This document shows positions 11,569 through 23,560 of a stretch of 64,000 bases of DNA, piece after piece. This DNA comes from Yamagishiella unicocca (Eukaryota; Chlorophyta; Chlorophyceae; Chlamydomonadales; Volvocaceae), in the NCBI GenBank assembly GCA_003116995.1, contig BDSL01000206.1:1-64000 (forward strand), given 5' to 3'. Every line of letters begins with the position of its first letter. The stretch's first letter is position 1. Under the pieces are notes generated by a model. It ran no database searches. It was not told the DNA's origin and saw only the letters and a list, made by a program, of their open reading frames with translations. The position numbers and the translations under genes are program-made.

Positions 11569-11816
11569 TCATCAGCTCCGCCCTGGTGGTGGTGGCCACC
11601 GCTGGCCTAGCCGGCGGTAGCAGCGGCAGTGTTTTTACCGAGAGCGCAGTCCACCACGTGATTCGCCGTACGTCGTCGGTCCTTGGCGGCAACCCGGGGA
11701 TGCTGCCCTCATTGGACGGCATGCCGGAGGCAATCGAGGATGAGGAGGGAAGGCGGACGACGGTTTCAGAGAGGACGGCGGCCTGTGCGACTCAACAGTA
11801 TGGCGCTGACTACTAG
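11493..11816 (+). CDS. Exon-like ORF after duplication copy 1
   Basis: Not recognised. The frame reads through the end of the duplicated segment and ends in TAG at 11816. The part beyond 11568 is absent from copy 2. It shows a short hydrophobic run (ISSALVVVATAGLAGG) then an acidic/polar tail ending ATQQYGADY. It could be the C-terminal exon of the copy 1 gene, but I could not join it in phase. Chance ORFs are common at this GC content. Confidence 0.3.
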   Translation: MAAPLCRPFRRRRRLSPGPWSGPTTFISSALVVVATAGLAGGSSGSVFTESAVHHVIRRTSSVLGGNPGMLPSLDGMPEAIEDEEGRRTTVSERTAACATQQYGADY

Positions 11817-12649
11817 CGACGGTGGCGCGATGGCAACATCGATGGCAGGGCGGCAACACTGTACGGCACGGACCGGGCCGTCGGCGGCGCGCCGTCGCCG
11901 TACTGGCCCGGCGGCGTGGTGGACGCCGCTATCTGCGTTCTGGATTCTGGCGCCGCGCCGCCGGTTGGCAGCGGCGGGCAGCAGACTTTGGCGCAGCTGC
12001 CGCGGGTTATGGCGCTGGGGATACCGGGGCACCGCGTGGCTCGTCCACTGTGTCACTGTACAGCAGCAGCGGGCAGCACAGGCGCACCACCAGCAGCAGC
12101 CGCAGCACCCACAGGCACAGGGGCAGTCGCTCCCAGGACCACATCAGCGGCTGGCCAGCCCTTCTGGCGGCGTGCTTCCTAACTCCTCGCAGCCAAGGTG
12201 CTTCCTCCTCACAGCCAGGAAGCACCGCGCCCAGTGGACCGTGCGGCGCCGCCGGCGATGACGGGCCGTGAGAAATCATCGCAGACCGCCAGTGTGCACC
12301 ACGTGCATTGTAAACATTAAGCAACGTATCCTTATCGCTACCATCATACCTGCTCGGCTCTCCCTATATCCCGTGTGCCCCCATGACGTTGCGGTGGGGG
12401 TTGGAAGCTGGCCCCATCGGCTTGGACCCGGAGGCTTGGGTAGGCGTGACAGAAGACCCAGGCGGCTGAAAGGTTCGGCAGAGTGTGTTCCGGAAGCAGG
12501 ACCCAGTCCGTAAGAAGCAGGCGTTGGAAGGCGAGGGGCCTGACCGGCACGGCGCTGTTGCTGCGATTGCTGAGTGGGGCAGGGCAAGGTTGGTGGCAGC
12601 GGGGATGCCATAAACACCGGTTACATGACATGGATAGGATAGCTGGCGC
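11817..12649. other. GC-rich region, no supported gene
   Basis: Several overlapping frames are open on both strands (for example plus 11822-12271), as expected for GC-rich repeats of Gly/Ala/Ser codons. No splice-supported model was found. Confidence 0.3.
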
Positions 12650-13080
12650 ATTGGCTTCGGACACCTAGTTGTGGGCGCATGCTGGAGCACTAGGATTGAC
12701 GACCGAGAAGCCTACGCAGGCGGAACTTACATCGTTCGTTTAAAGGAAAGGACACGAACAAATGTGCGGTGACGTGCAGCGCGTAAGACGGAGAAACGGG
12801 TTGGCGGAATGGGACGTGGTGCGGCGATATGCAATGTAGTTCTTCTCCGTCCCAGCCCGAATACTGACCGTTATCGTGGAGACGTGGTATGCTACCAAGC
12901 GGCACCAGCGAGCTGGAAGAGTGTGAGGCGCGGCCGAGTGCTGTTAGCGGACTCAATGGTCCATGGGGGCACTGGGGCCCGGCGGCGGGGCCAGGTGACG
13001 GCGATGAGCGGCCACTTTGTCATGGCGGCCGAGAGAGTCGAACTGCGACGACGGAAACAGGAGGAGTAGCGTTGTGGCAC
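12650..13080 (+). repeat. Diverged member of intron-associated element family G
   Basis: It shares TGGGCGCATGCTGGAGCACT and GCGTAAGACGGAG blocks, in order, with 37830-37990. The family name G is mine. Confidence 0.5.
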
Positions 13081-14310
13081 AAGACGTGCACCGCCTCATC
13101 GTTGTTTCGCGTTCATCCGTGCGCTGCAAGGTGGTCGGTCACGACCCTCTCGCTACAATACCTGCACACCGCCGGTAGCCTTTATTTATTTGGGAACGTA
13201 TCTGTGTCTTCATAACAATAATTTCGCAAAGTATCCATGGCGACGAGCGAGCCCGTTAATGCCATGCGTTCATTGATTTCTCAGCCATGCATTCATTGAT
13301 TTCAATGGGCAGGCCAACGAGTGGACGGCCATGTTGCGCAGTTGGAGGAGGGCGGCGGGAAACGTGGGCGCGCCTGATGTCTTCCGAGCATCAACCGAAC
13401 GTCAGCACGTGCCTCATTGTTCTTGCTGCATGTCGTTACGCACGTTGTTTGCGGCACCGTGCTTCAGGGTCAATGCAGGGTGCCGAGGACGCTGGGGACG
13501 TGGCGAGTAGCGAACGGATTGCGGACTCACAGCTACTGGAACGGAGAGGCGGAGGTGAGATGGTACATAGGGCAGGCGTGGCAGATGGCATGTTCGCGCC
13601 TGGTGTAGCCAATCGGGGGACTTAAAAGCAAGGGGAGACGTAATTGGATTAGGGATTGGCTGCTGACTTGGGCCGTTTTTGCAAAACAGCACGTGGGACA
13701 AGCTGGCAGCGTGACTCGGTCCTTGGCAGCTGGCAGCGTGACTCGGTCCTGGCAGCGTGACTCGGTCCTTGCATCGTGTTACCATGCAGCTGGCAAGTCC
13801 ATGGATCGACACAAACGGGTTGAATTAACACCAAGACGACGGTGTTTGTTAACGCCATTTCCGCTTTACTAGACACATTGATTGTGGACTGGGAGGACCA
13901 ATGACGACGGTAGCGGCGAGCGAAGAGCAAGCCTGTCGTTAGTCCTAGGTAACCTAGGTGGACGATTGCAGGGATGGCAGCCCGCCGTGCTGCTGAATAC
14001 CCCCGGGGACAGCGTGGAGCTGTCCCACCTAAGCACGCTAGGAGTTGCAACCTGTGGAAGGGAGCCGTTGCCTCCAAGGCGGGTGGGTACATCTAGTGGA
14101 GGGTTAGAGTTAGGAATGCGAACCTCTTCGGGTTTTCAAGACGATGGGAATAGGCTTGCGGCGCATGTTTGTTGAAACCGTTAAGCTGTGCCTAGCAAAT
14201 TCAATCCAAATATGCACGCCAAGCTGTACCGAGAATACGATGATTGTATACGCATGTGCACGTGCGCTACTTAAGCTTGTGATCGCTGACTAACGTGCCT
14301 CTCCGTCCGT
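13081..14310. other. No gene; short tandem duplications
   Basis: Three copies of GGCAGCGTGACTCGGTCC lie at about 13708-13775, and a 17-18-bp duplication (GCATTCATTGATTTC-like) at 13260-13305. A short reverse hAT-end match is at 13830-13865. Confidence 0.45.
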
Positions 14311-14474
14311 CCGCGATCCAATCGGCCATCAGGTCCAACGGTGCCGCCATGTTCGTGGGCGACGGCGATGCGGCTACCGTCGCCAAGACCGACCGGGGTG
14401 CGCTGGTGCGGGCAGCACCGCACTTGATGTCCCATTGCCTCCATGCCGGCGAGCCGCTGCACCGCTGTGAGTAA
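14311..14474 (+). other. Exon-like segment
   Basis: An open plus frame reads SNGAAMFVGDGDAATVAKTD, then ALVRAAPHLMSHCLHAGEP, up to a strong donor T|GTGAGTAAG at 14468. No clear acceptor or neighbouring exon. Family unknown. Confidence 0.3.
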
Positions 14475-14924
14475 GTGTGGTGTGTCACGATAACCATGAT
14501 AACCACGTTAAGTGTCTGTGCGCGGCCTTGGGCGGGGCAGGTCGTGAGTTAGTATCGACCTCCGGTCTCCTGCCTACGCACTAAGTTTTCCAGCATGTAC
14601 CCTCAGAAGCATGTCCGAAACTGGCGGTGGAACGCAGAGATCATAGCCTCTAAGCCCGGTTCTGTACGGAAGCCTGCATATGGCTAGAGTCATTGTTTCG
14701 GGCGCTCTCCCTGTTTCGGCATTCTGCCTGCACAGCGAGAGCGCTACTGTCTTTTTTCTCGTTATTAGCTTTTACTTCCCACCCACCTCCCTGCAGGAAC
14801 AACTCCCGGCCTGGCCCGGTGGCGGTGACCATAGGGCGCTGCTCCCTTCGCGTCTTCAATGGGCGGCGTGTGTCGGTCGCGGTGTCAAGGGGAAGTGTGG
14901 TTCGCTCGGGGTGGGGTCTCTCGG

Positions 14925-15465
14925 GTTGTTGTAATCGTTACAGTGGGCTCCAGACCTCTCGGGTGTTGTGGCCGTCGCTTCGGGCGGCCGTGGGGCGGCA
15001 AGGGGCCAGCCCTCCGTCCGGGTTTTGTTCCGGTGTGCGGCAAGGGGCCAGCGTTTGGGTCTCGGTTTGGTTGTTCGGGTTTCGGTTCGGTTGCCGCCGG
15101 CTTCTCTTGGCGTGTTGTTTTCTGGGGGCCGTCGGGGTCCCCGTTGGCCCTGTTGGGGTCTTGTGTTTTGGGGCCTGGTCGGCCGCGGCGCGTGTCCGTT
15201 GCTTTTGTGTTGTGCGCGGCGGCCCGCGGTCGCCCGGGTCGGGTGGTGGCGCGGCGCCGCGCAGCGGGTTTTTCGGCGGTTGTGTGCTCTCTGCAGTGTA
15301 AGGTCCAAATCAGCGGTCCCTCCGGTCGCTCCCCCCTCCTGTTCCCCTCGATCTGAGGCTCCGTCGGCACCGTGAAACATTACTCAGCAATGACGAGAGC
15401 AATGTTATATCTGTTATATCTCGGTCTTTTTCGCCTTGTTGTTGTTGTAATTGTTACATTGGGCC
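14925..15465. repeat. G/T-rich block bounded by two motif copies
   Basis: The dispersed motif core lies at 14930-14956, and a diverged copy in the same orientation at 15440-15462. Between them is strongly strand-asymmetric G/T-rich DNA with an internal repeat (GGCAAGGGGCCAGC at 14998 and 15040). It may be a non-autonomous element. Long open frames on both strands are compositional. Confidence 0.45.
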
Positions 15466-16955
15466 TTGTGTATCTGGGACCCAGCGTAAGGGTTGCTGCT
15501 ACAAATACTGTTGTTCCGCAAACAGTGCATCGATCGATCTTGGTTGGGCCGCAAAGCTGCCGGTGTCGGGCGGCAACCCCACGTGGCTGATGGAAGCTGT
15601 CTTCGTACTTAAGATGCTAACCAGGCTCTCAGTGGTTCAGGGAAGCGAACCGCGTTCCCAATAACGCCCAGTCCCCCACGGTATCACGATATACGCAGTC
15701 AGACGCTCGTAGTTACTTTGGGAGGATGCAGCATGCATCTCCAAACGTGTATCCCAAACGTTTTCCTGATTGGCTTCCCTAGTCAGTGCCGATCCACGGT
15801 TTTTTCTCACATACCCATGCGTTAGATCCGAGCAGCAACTGTGTCTGGAATATGCTCTTCACGTCCTGCTGGGGCTTCTGTACGACAACTAATGCAACCA
15901 ATGGGACCGGCCTGCTGCCGCAGCAGTTCAGCCTTCCCCGTCGAACTGCTCTGCCTGACCCCCCCCCCATTTTTAAATGCGGCTTGCGCCGAGCTCATTC
16001 CTCAGTCGCCGGCTGTGACATTGCACACACCGGCGCCAGTGACGGCCAGGGCCCCAGCTCCCAGGTATCCCCACCACCACCGGATCTCCGGTGCGTCCTT
16101 TGCCTTGTTCAGTGGTCGGCGTACATACGTTCTACCTGGTGGCCATACCTTACGGTCTGGGGCCCACTGTAATAATGTTCCTACTACGACTGGTATCACC
16201 GCCGGGCCATCAGGCAGGCAGGGCTCGACGTGCGGTGGCGCAAGCACACAAACCGGCAACTGCTCAGGCCGGTGCACGCATAATTAAACGGAATTAACGC
16301 GCAGACACGCACCAAGTATACATTCCACAATGCCGGCGGGACCGTCCGTTTGTGGGGCCACACCCGACCGCCAATGCTGGTGACGCGCGTGGTCAATAGC
16401 ACAATCGTGCCATCCATTGTGCCCACGACCTCTCCCCCCATGACGACAGGACCACCAGCGCCCGTGCAGCCGCCTCGGCACCCGAATTGCCGGCTCCAGT
16501 CGCAAAGATACCGCGCGCAACACGCAGCACCTGTCCGTGCTGACACATACACATACACGTACCCCGACTCTCTACACCTGACGAGCCGAAATAACAATTT
16601 TCCACGCTACGGAGTTTCGCGGCTTAGCGCTACTCAAAACACGTACCCGCCGACTCCCGTCCCGTGCGCCAGCCATCACCTACCGAGGCAGCAGAGCCTC
16701 GAGCGAGGTATCGGCTCGTGGTGCCTCGCATCGCCTTGGCCCGCATCGGGTGAATCCTCGGTGAGGCTGAACAGCTGATCGTCCAGCTCGGGGCGTCGCC
16801 GCCATCCCTCCAAGCCCCGAGCAGACCATCCACACGGGTAGGAACGGGCCAAGCGATTAGCCTGGTGTCGTCTCGTATCTCCAGTATCGGAGCCGACCAG
16901 GGCAACGGCCCCGACACTGTAGAACACTTCATCATTTGAAGAGGAGGTGCGGCCA
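15466..16955. other. No gene seen
   Basis: A reverse copy of the dispersed motif lies at 16142-16170. No exon with supported splice sites. Confidence 0.35.
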
Positions 16956-16974
16956 CCGGCGGGTGCGGAGTGAG

Positions 16975-17110
16975 CAGCAGGTGGTGCGGTGGTGGGGAGC
17001 GGGTGGGGGGAAGCCGCCAGCAGGTGGTGTGGTGGTGGGGAGCAGGTGGTGTGGTGGTGGGGAGCAGGTGGGGGGAAGGAGTGGTGGGGCGGGTGGGGGG
17101 AAGCCGCCAG
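16975..17110 (+). repeat. Minisatellite
   Basis: Irregular tandem units of GGTGGTGTGGTGGTGGGGAGCA type, G-rich on the plus strand. Confidence 0.7.
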
Positions 17111-18136
17111 CAGCGAGTACAGCCGTGGCGGTTGTAATTTCTTCATTCGGCAGCAGCGAACTGTAGGAGGAGAGGGGTGCCATCCAGGTCCTCGTGATGC
17201 CCCCTCGCTCCGTCCTGAAGCCAAATGACGACCTCTGCAGATAGTTCGGTACGGCCGCCAGACAGCTCCGTCCTGGGTGGCGGGCGTAACGTAGTGGGCG
17301 GTTGACTAGAGCACGCGCGCTGCAGCCTACGCCGTGAACGCGTGCCGGCTGCCGTACGTATATGCCGCACGCACGTGGGCGGCACGCGCCTGCCGTACGT
17401 GCAGCCGGGCAGGCAGTTACTGGAGGCGATGATGGAGGCGATGATGGAGGTCCAGCGGCATGTCGGCTGTCAAATAGCGACGGAGGCGGATACAGGATGG
17501 CGGTGGTGACTACGACGTTGGTTAGCGGGCGGGCGGCGGCAGCTAGCTGGTTGCCGTCGCCAGATAGACCGGCGGTGTGGAGCTCTCTTGGAACGTCCGG
17601 TAACCTCCGACACGCCAGGTGCGCTCCCAAGTTCGGAGCGCAGTACTCGTACGTGGGAGATGACGTAGGGCGGGCTCGGGCGATGCAGGGCGGGCGCGGG
17701 GGAGGGGTGCAAAACAAGCAGCCCCCCCCGGGGGAAGGGGGGTGGAGGAGGTGGGTGCATGTAGCAGCAGTAGTTAGTGGCGGTTCATCTTAGCGACGGT
17801 GGTCGCATATAGGCGCGAGGGTCGGGCGACAAATGTAAAGCAGGGTATACAGCAGGTATGTAAAGCAGGGTATACAGGTGACGACAGCAGTGGTAGGTTC
17901 TACGTGGCTAGGGTCGGAGGGGCCGGGACAACGGGCGAGGCAAGGCATCCGCTGCACCGAAGGCTGGATTACCAAGGCTGTGAGGAAGCAGGCTGCTGAA
18001 GACAACCGGCTGCAAACATATGGCTGGCGGGCTGGACGTACGCTGAAGGGCTGGCTGAGCGGTGCAGCAGACACCTTGCCCCACCCGATCCTCCACGACA
18101 CCCGCGCGAGGTGCGAGCGAGTCAGAGCGCGCGCTG

Positions 18137-19291
18137 TCACCATGCAAGGTAGCGAGCAGCAACAGGCGGTATCCTACTATTTGTGGCACCCAAAACCGCC
18201 CTGACGACGGGCTGCTGCTGCCCAATAAGCGTAGGTGCCCGGACCCGCCCTTGCCGCTGGCCTGCATACCGGTACCCTGCCCTCACGCACTCACCTACCT
18301 GCTGAAACTGATCACTAGGATGCCAGGGAGACCAGGACGGCTGCTGGCGACACTTGAGAGTGCGCCGCTGCCGTACACCACATGGGGCCCTACGGGAGGA
18401 AGGGGGAACACGGCGGGGCAGGGGAGGGGAGCGAAAGAACGACTCAGCACCCGAAATACCTGCAGAGAGAAAATGCGACGCGATGTGTCCCATACAAAAC
18501 ACACGAAACAACTCACAGTGGCAGGACCAGCCGAAGATCGAACGAACGGGCGGCGCCGGGCTGGGCAGCTCGGGCGACGGTGGCTTAGGCGAGGGCGGCG
18601 CCGGGTTGGGCGGCTCGCGTGACGGCGGCTTAGGCGAGTGCGGCGCCGGGCTGGGCGGCTCGGGCGACGGCGGCAGCGGCGAAGGTGGCGCCGGGCTGGG
18701 CGACTCGGGCGCCGGCGGCTGCTGCGAGGGCGGCGCCGGACTGGGCGGTTCGGGCGACGGCGGCTGCGGTGAGGGCGGCGCCGGGCTGGGCGGCTCAGGC
18801 GTCGGCGGCGCCGGCGAGGGCGGCGCCGGCGAGGGCGGCGCCGGGCTGGGCGGCGCCGGGCTGGGCGGCTGCGGCGAAGGCGGCTGCGGCGAGGGCGGTG
18901 CCGGGCTGGGCGGCTCAGGCGACGGCGGCGCAGGCGAGTGCGGAGCCGGGCTGGGCGGCTCGGGCGATGGCGGCTGCGGCGACGGCGGTGCCGGGCAGGG
19001 CGGCGCCGGGCTGGGCGGCTTGGGCGACGGCGGCGCATGCGAGGGCGGCGCCGGGCTGGACGGCTCGGGCGACGTCGGCTGCGGCGAGGGCGACACCGGG
19101 CTGGGCGGCGCCGGGCTGGGCGGCTCAGGCGACGGCGGCTCAGGCGAGGGCGGCGCCGGACTGGGCGGTTCGGGCGACGGCGGCTGAGGCTCGGTCATAC
19201 GATTACCTGCGACACGCACGCCAGATGCGCTCCCAAGTTCGGAGCGCAGTACTCGTACGTAGGAGATGACGTAGGGCGGGGCACACCACAT
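18137..19291 (-). CDS. PPSP-rich (hydroxyproline-rich glycoprotein-like) ORF, unit 1
   Basis: On the minus strand the frame reads a short N-terminal part ([20 protein letters not shown]), then a long run of PPSPxPPSPxPPSP with x mostly Ala, Glu or Gln, then a common tail beginning [17 protein letters not shown]. Such Ser-Pro runs are the rod regions of volvocine cell-wall glycoproteins such as pherophorins, where Pro is hydroxylated and glycosylated. No signal peptide and no Cys-rich pherophorin globular domain are seen, so this is an amplified rod fragment or a pseudogene. A donor-like CAG|GTAGGTGAG lies on the minus strand near 18295. Confidence 0.4.
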   Translation of the reverse strand: MWCAPPYVISYVRVLRSELGSASGVRVAGNRMTEPQPPSPEPPSPAPPSPEPPSPEPPSPAPPSPVSPSPQPTSPEPSSPAPPSHAPPSPKPPSPAPPCPAPPSPQPPSPEPPSPAPHSPAPPSPEPPSPAPPSPQPPSPQPPSPAPPSPAPPSPAPPSPAPPTPEPPSPAPPSPQPPSPEPPSPAPPSQQPPAPESPSPAPPSPLPPSPEPPSPAPHSPKPPSREPPNPAPPSPKPPSPELPSPAPPVRSIFGWSCHCELFRVFCMGHIASHFLSAGISGAESFFRSPPLPRRVPPSSRRAPCGVRQRRTLKCRQQPSWSPWHPSDQFQQVGECVRAGYRYAGQRQGRVRAPTLIGQQQPVVRAVLGATNSRIPPVAARYLAW

Positions 19292-20187
19292 GGGGCCCTA
19301 CGGGAGGAAGGGGGAACACGGCGGGGCAGGGGAGGGGAGCGAAAGAACGACTCAGCACCCGAAATACCTGCAGAGAGAAAATGCGACGCGATGTGTCCCA
19401 TACGAAACACACGAAACAACTCACAGTGGCAGGACCAGCCGAAGATCGAACGAACGGGCGGCGCCGGGCTGGGCAGCTCGGGCGACGGTGGCTTAGGCGA
19501 GGGCGGCGCCGGGTTGGGCGGCTCGGGTGACGGCGGCTTAGGCGAGGGCGGCGCCGGGCTGGGCGGCTCGGGCGACGGCGGCAGCGGCGAAGGTGGCGCC
19601 GGGCTGGGCAGCTCGGCCGACGGTGGCTTAGGCGAGGGCGGCGCCGGGTTGGGCGGCTCGGGTGACGGCGGCTTAGGCGAGTGCGGCGCTGGGCTGGGCG
19701 GCTCAGGCGTCGGCGGCGCCGGCGAGGGCGGCGCCGGGCTGGGCGGCGCCGGGCTGGGCGGCTGCGGCGACGGCGGCTGCGGCGAGGGCGGCGCCGGGCT
19801 GGGCGGCTCAAGCGACGGCGGCGCAGGCGAGTGCGGAGCCGGGCTTGGCGGCTCGGGCGATGGCGGCTGCGGCGACGGCGGCGCCGGCGAGGGCGGCGCC
19901 GGGCTTGGCGGCTCGGGCGACGGCGGCGCAAGCGAGGGCGGTGCCGGGCTGGGGGGCTCGGGCGAAGGCGGCTGCGGCGAAGGTGGCGCCGGGCTGGGCG
20001 ACTCGGGCGCCGGCGGCTGCTGCGAGGGCGGCGCCGGACTGGGCGGTTCGGGCGACGGCGGCGCCGGCGAGGGCGGCGCCGGGCTGGGGGGCTCGGGCGA
20101 AGGCGGCTGCGGCGAGGGCGGTGCCGGGCTGGGCGGCGCAGGGCTGGGCGGCTGCGGCGACGGCGGCGCAGGCGAGGGCGGCGGCAC
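19195..20187 (-). CDS. PPSP-rich ORF, unit 2 (distal part)
   Basis: This is the longest PPSP block. It shares the same tail ([14 protein letters not shown]) and then runs into the leader of the neighbouring unit. It is separated from 20266-20697 by a frame interruption near 20190-20265, so the block may be one repeat region with a broken frame. Same family reading as unit 1. Confidence 0.35.
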   Translation of the reverse strand: MPPPSPAPPSPQPPSPAPPSPAPPSPQPPSPEPPSPAPPSPAPPSPEPPSPAPPSQQPPAPESPSPAPPSPQPPSPEPPSPAPPSLAPPSPEPPSPAPPSPAPPSPQPPSPEPPSPAPHSPAPPSLEPPSPAPPSPQPPSPQPPSPAPPSPAPPSPAPPTPEPPSPAPHSPKPPSPEPPNPAPPSPKPPSAELPSPAPPSPLPPSPEPPSPAPPSPKPPSPEPPNPAPPSPKPPSPELPSPAPPVRSIFGWSCHCELFRVFRMGHIASHFLSAGISGAESFFRSPPLPRRVPPSSRRAPCGVPRPTSSPTYEYCAPNLGAHLACVSQVIV

Positions 20188-20265
20188 TGGGCTGGGCGGC
20201 TCAGGCGACGGCGGCGCAAGCGAGGGCGGCGCCCGGCTGGGCGGCTCGGGCGGCGTCGGCTGCGG

Positions 20266-20697
20266 CTAGGGCGACGCCGGGCTTGGCGGCGCCGGGCTTG
20301 GCGGCTCGGGCGACGGCGCATGCGAGGGCGGCGCCGGGCTGGACGGCTCGGGCGACGTCGGCTGCGGCGACGGCGACACCGGGCTGGGCGGCGCCGGGCT
20401 GGGCGGCTCAGGCGACGGCGGCTCAGGCGAGGGCGGCGCCGGGCTGGGCGGCTGCGGCGACGGCGGCGCAGTCGAGGGCGGCGCCGGGCTGGGCGGCTCA
20501 GGCGACGGCGGCGCAAGCGAGGGCGGTGCCGGGCTGGGCTGCTTGGGCGACGGCGGCTGCGGCGAGGGCGACACCGGGCTTGGCGGCGCCGGGCTTGGCG
20601 GCTCGGGCGACGGCGGCGCAAGCGAGGGCGGTGCCGGGCTGGGCGGCTCGGGCGACGGCGGCTGAGGCTCGGTCGTACGGTTACCTGCGACACGCAC
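20266..20697 (-). CDS. PPSP-rich ORF, unit 2 (proximal part)
   Basis: It starts at an ATG within [19 protein letters not shown] and continues as PPSP repeats to a stop at 20266. It is the N-terminal side of the same block as 19195-20187. The stop and the change of frame suggest decay or an unequal-exchange junction. Confidence 0.35.
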   Translation of the reverse strand: MRVAGNRTTEPQPPSPEPPSPAPPSLAPPSPEPPSPAPPSPVSPSPQPPSPKQPSPAPPSLAPPSPEPPSPAPPSTAPPSPQPPSPAPPSPEPPSPEPPSPAPPSPVSPSPQPTSPEPSSPAPPSHAPSPEPPSPAPPSPASP

Positions 20698-21217
20698 GCC
20701 GGATGCGCTCCCAAGTTCGGAGCGCAGTACTCATACGTAGGAGATGACGTAGGGCGGGCTCGGGCGATGCAGGGCGGGCGCGGGGCAGGGGTGCAAAACA
20801 AGCAACCCCCCCCGGGGGAAGGGGGGTGGAGGAGGTGGGTGCATGTAGCAGTAGTTAGTGGCGGTTCATCTTAGCGACGGTGGTCGCATACAGGCGCGAG
20901 GGTCGGGCGACAAATGTAAAGCAGGGTATGCAGCAGGTATGTAAAGCAGGGTATACAGGTGACGACAGCAGTGGTAGGTTCTACGTGGCTAGGGTCGGAG
21001 GGGCCGGGACAACGGGCGAGGCAAGGCATCCGCTGCACCGAAGGCTGGATTACCAAGGCTGTGAGGCAGCAGGCTGCTGAAGACGACCGGCTGCAAACAT
21101 ACGGCTGGCGGGCTGGACGTACGCTGAAGGGCTGGCTGAGCGGTGCAGCAGACACCCTGCCCCACCCGATCCTCCACGACACCCGCGCGAGGTGCGAGCG
21201 AGTCAGAGCGCGCGCTG

Positions 21218-22192
21218 TCACCATGCAAGGTAGCGAGCAGCAACAGGCGGTATCCTACTATTTGTGGCACCCAAAACCGCCCTGGCGACGGGCTGCTGCT
21301 GCCCAATAAGCGTAGGTGCCCGGACCCGCCCTTGCCGCTGGCCTGCATACCGGTACCCTGCCCTCACGCACTCACCTACCTGCTGAAACTGATCACTAGG
21401 ATGCCAGGGAGACCAGGACGGCTGCTGGCGACACTTGAGAGTGCGCCGCTGCCGTACACCACATGGGGCCCTACGGGAGGAAGGGGGAACACGGCGGGGC
21501 AGGGGAGGGGAGCGAAAGAACGACTCAGCACCCGAAATACCTGCAGAGAGAAAATGCGACGCGATGTGTCCCATACGAAACACACGAAACAACTCACAGT
21601 GGCAGGACCAGCCGAAGATCGAACGAACGGGCGGCGCCGGGCTGGGCAGCTCGGGCGACGGTGGCTTAGGCGAGGGCGGCGCCGGGTTGGGCGGCTCGGG
21701 TGACGGCGGCTTAGGCGAGTGCGGCGCCGGGCTGGGCGGCTCGGGCGCCGGCGGCTCGGGCGACGGCGGCTTAGGCGAGTGCAGCGCCGGGCTTGGCGGC
21801 TCGGGCGACGGCGGCTGCGGCGAGGGCGGCGCCGGGCTTGGCGGCTCAGGCGTCGGCGGCGCCGGCGAGGGCGGTGCCGGGCTGGGCTGCTTGGGCGACG
21901 TCGGCTGCGGCGAGGGCGACACCGGGCTTGGCGGCGCCGGGCTTGGCGGCTCGGGCGACGGCGGCGCAAGCGAGGGCGGTGCCGGGCTGGGCGGCTCGGG
22001 CGACGGCGGCTGAGGCTCGGTCGTACGGTTACCTGCGACACGCACGCCGGATGCGCTCCCAAGTTCGGAGCGCAGTACTCGTACGTAGGAGATGACGTAG
22101 GGCGGGCTCGGGCGATGCAGGGCGGGCGCGGGGCAGGGGTGCAAAACAAGCAACCCCCCCCGGGGGAAGGGGGGTGGAGGAGGTGGGTGCAT
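21218..22192 (-). CDS. PPSP-rich ORF, unit 3
   Basis: The frame opens upstream with a Pro/His-rich leader ([13 protein letters not shown]), passes the shared [20 protein letters not shown] segment and a short PPSP block, and ends with the common [14 protein letters not shown] tail and the segment ending AARYLAW. It has a much shorter rod than unit 2. No signal peptide recognised. Confidence 0.4.
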   Translation of the reverse strand: MHPPPPPPFPRGGLLVLHPCPAPALHRPSPPYVISYVRVLRSELGSASGVRVAGNRTTEPQPPSPEPPSPAPPSLAPPSPEPPSPAPPSPVSPSPQPTSPKQPSPAPPSPAPPTPEPPSPAPPSPQPPSPEPPSPALHSPKPPSPEPPAPEPPSPAPHSPKPPSPEPPNPAPPSPKPPSPELPSPAPPVRSIFGWSCHCELFRVFRMGHIASHFLSAGISGAESFFRSPPLPRRVPPSSRRAPCGVRQRRTLKCRQQPSWSPWHPSDQFQQVGECVRAGYRYAGQRQGRVRAPTLIGQQQPVARAVLGATNSRIPPVAARYLAW

Positions 22193-22876
22193 GTAGCAGT
22201 AGTTAGTGGCGGTTCATCTTAGCGACGGTGGTCGCATATAGGCGCGAGGGTCGGGCGACAAATGTAAAGCAGGGTATACAGCAGGTATGTAAAGCAGGGT
22301 ATACAGGTGACGACAGCAGTGGTAGGTTCTACGTGGCTAGGGTCGGAGGGGCCGGGACAACGGGCGAGGCAAGGCATCCGCTGCACCGAAGGCTGGATTA
22401 CCAAGGCTGTGAGGAAGCAGGCTGCTGAAGACGAGCGGCTGCAAACATATGGCTGGCGGGCTGGACGTACGCTGAAGGGCTGGCTGAGCGGTGCAGCAGA
22501 CACCCTGCCCCACCCGATCCTCCACGACACCCGCGCGAGGTGCGAGCGAGTCAGAGCGCGCGCTGTCACCATGCAAGGTAGCGAGCTGCAACAGGCGGTA
22601 TCCTACTATTTGTGGCACCCAAAACCGCCCTGGCGACGGGCTGCTGCTGCCCAATAAGCGTAGGTGCCCGGACCCGCCCTTGCCGCTGGCCTGCATACCG
22701 GTACCCTGCCCTCACGCACTCACCTACCTGCTGAAACTGATCACTAGGATGCCAGGGAGACCAGGACGGCTGCTGGCGACACTTGAGAGTGCGCCGCTGC
22801 CGTACACCAAATGGGGTCCTACGGGAGGAAGGGGGAACACGGCGGGGCAGGGGAGAGGATGGAGCGAAAGAACGAC

Positions 22877-23368
22877 TCAGCACCCGAAATACCTGCAGAG
22901 AGGAAATGCGACGCGATGTGTCCCATACGAAACACGCACACGAAACAACTCACAGTGGCAGGACCAGCCGAAGATGGAACGAACGGGCGGCGCCGGGCTG
23001 GGCAGCTCGGGCGACGGCGGCTTAGGCGAGTGCAGCGCCGGGCTTGGCGGCTCGGGCGACGGCGGCTGCGGCGAGGGCGGCGCCGGGCTTGGCGGCTCAG
23101 GCGTCGGCGGCGCCGGCGAGGGCGGTGCCGGGCTGGGCTGCTTGGGCGACGTCGGCTGCGGCGAGGGCGACACCGGGCTTGGCGGCGCCGGGCTTGGCGG
23201 CTCGGGCGACGGCGGCGCAAGCGAGGGCGGTGCCGGGCTGGGCGGCTCGGGCGACGGCGGCTGAGGCTCGGTCGTACGGTTACCTGCGACACGCACGCCG
23301 GATGCGCTCCCAAGTTCGGAGCGCAGTACTCGTACGTAGGAGATGACGTAGGGCGGGGCACACCACAT
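22877..23368 (-). CDS. PPSP-rich ORF, unit 4
   Basis: The shortest unit, with the same leader and PPSP block. A 3-base insertion near 22935 and a 12-bp deletion further on distinguish its tail. Array homology fades after about 23560. Confidence 0.35.
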   Translation of the reverse strand: MWCAPPYVISYVRVLRSELGSASGVRVAGNRTTEPQPPSPEPPSPAPPSLAPPSPEPPSPAPPSPVSPSPQPTSPKQPSPAPPSPAPPTPEPPSPAPPSPQPPSPEPPSPALHSPKPPSPELPSPAPPVRSIFGWSCHCELFRVRVSYGTHRVAFPLCRYFGC

Positions 23369-23560
23369 GGGGCCCTACGGGAGGAAGGGGGAACACGGCG
23401 GGGCAGGGGAGGGGAGCGAAAGAACGACTCAGCACCCGAAATACCAGCAGAGAGAAAATGCGATGTGTACCATACGAAACACACGAAACACCTCATAGAG
23501 GCGGGACCGGCCGAAGGTGGAACGAACGGGCGGCCAGGTAAGCGAGCCTAGCCTCCAAGA

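Larger units (their letters stand above)
17600..23560. repeat. Tandem segmental array around a PPSP-coding repeat
   Basis: A segment of about 950 bp recurs at about 17608-18560, 20690-21640 and 22038-22990 (offsets of 3081 and 1348 bp). Each is followed by a variable block of GGCGCCGGGCTGGGCGGC-type units. A separate leader (CACCACATGGGGCCCTACG) recurs near 18378, 19284, 21460, 22807 (one base changed), 23364 and, diverged, 23600. Variable-block lengths differ (about 640, 1210, 380 and 280 bp), as expected from unequal exchange. Confidence 0.85.

Noticed and set aside
14856..15380. Overlapping 130-200-codon ORFs on both strands
   Set aside because: The region is strand-asymmetric G/T-rich DNA; no splice or family evidence.
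18354..19187. Plus-strand Gly-rich ORFs through the PPSP array
   Set aside because: The minus reading gives regular Ser-Pro motifs typical of algal wall proteins, so the Gly-rich frames are taken as shadows.
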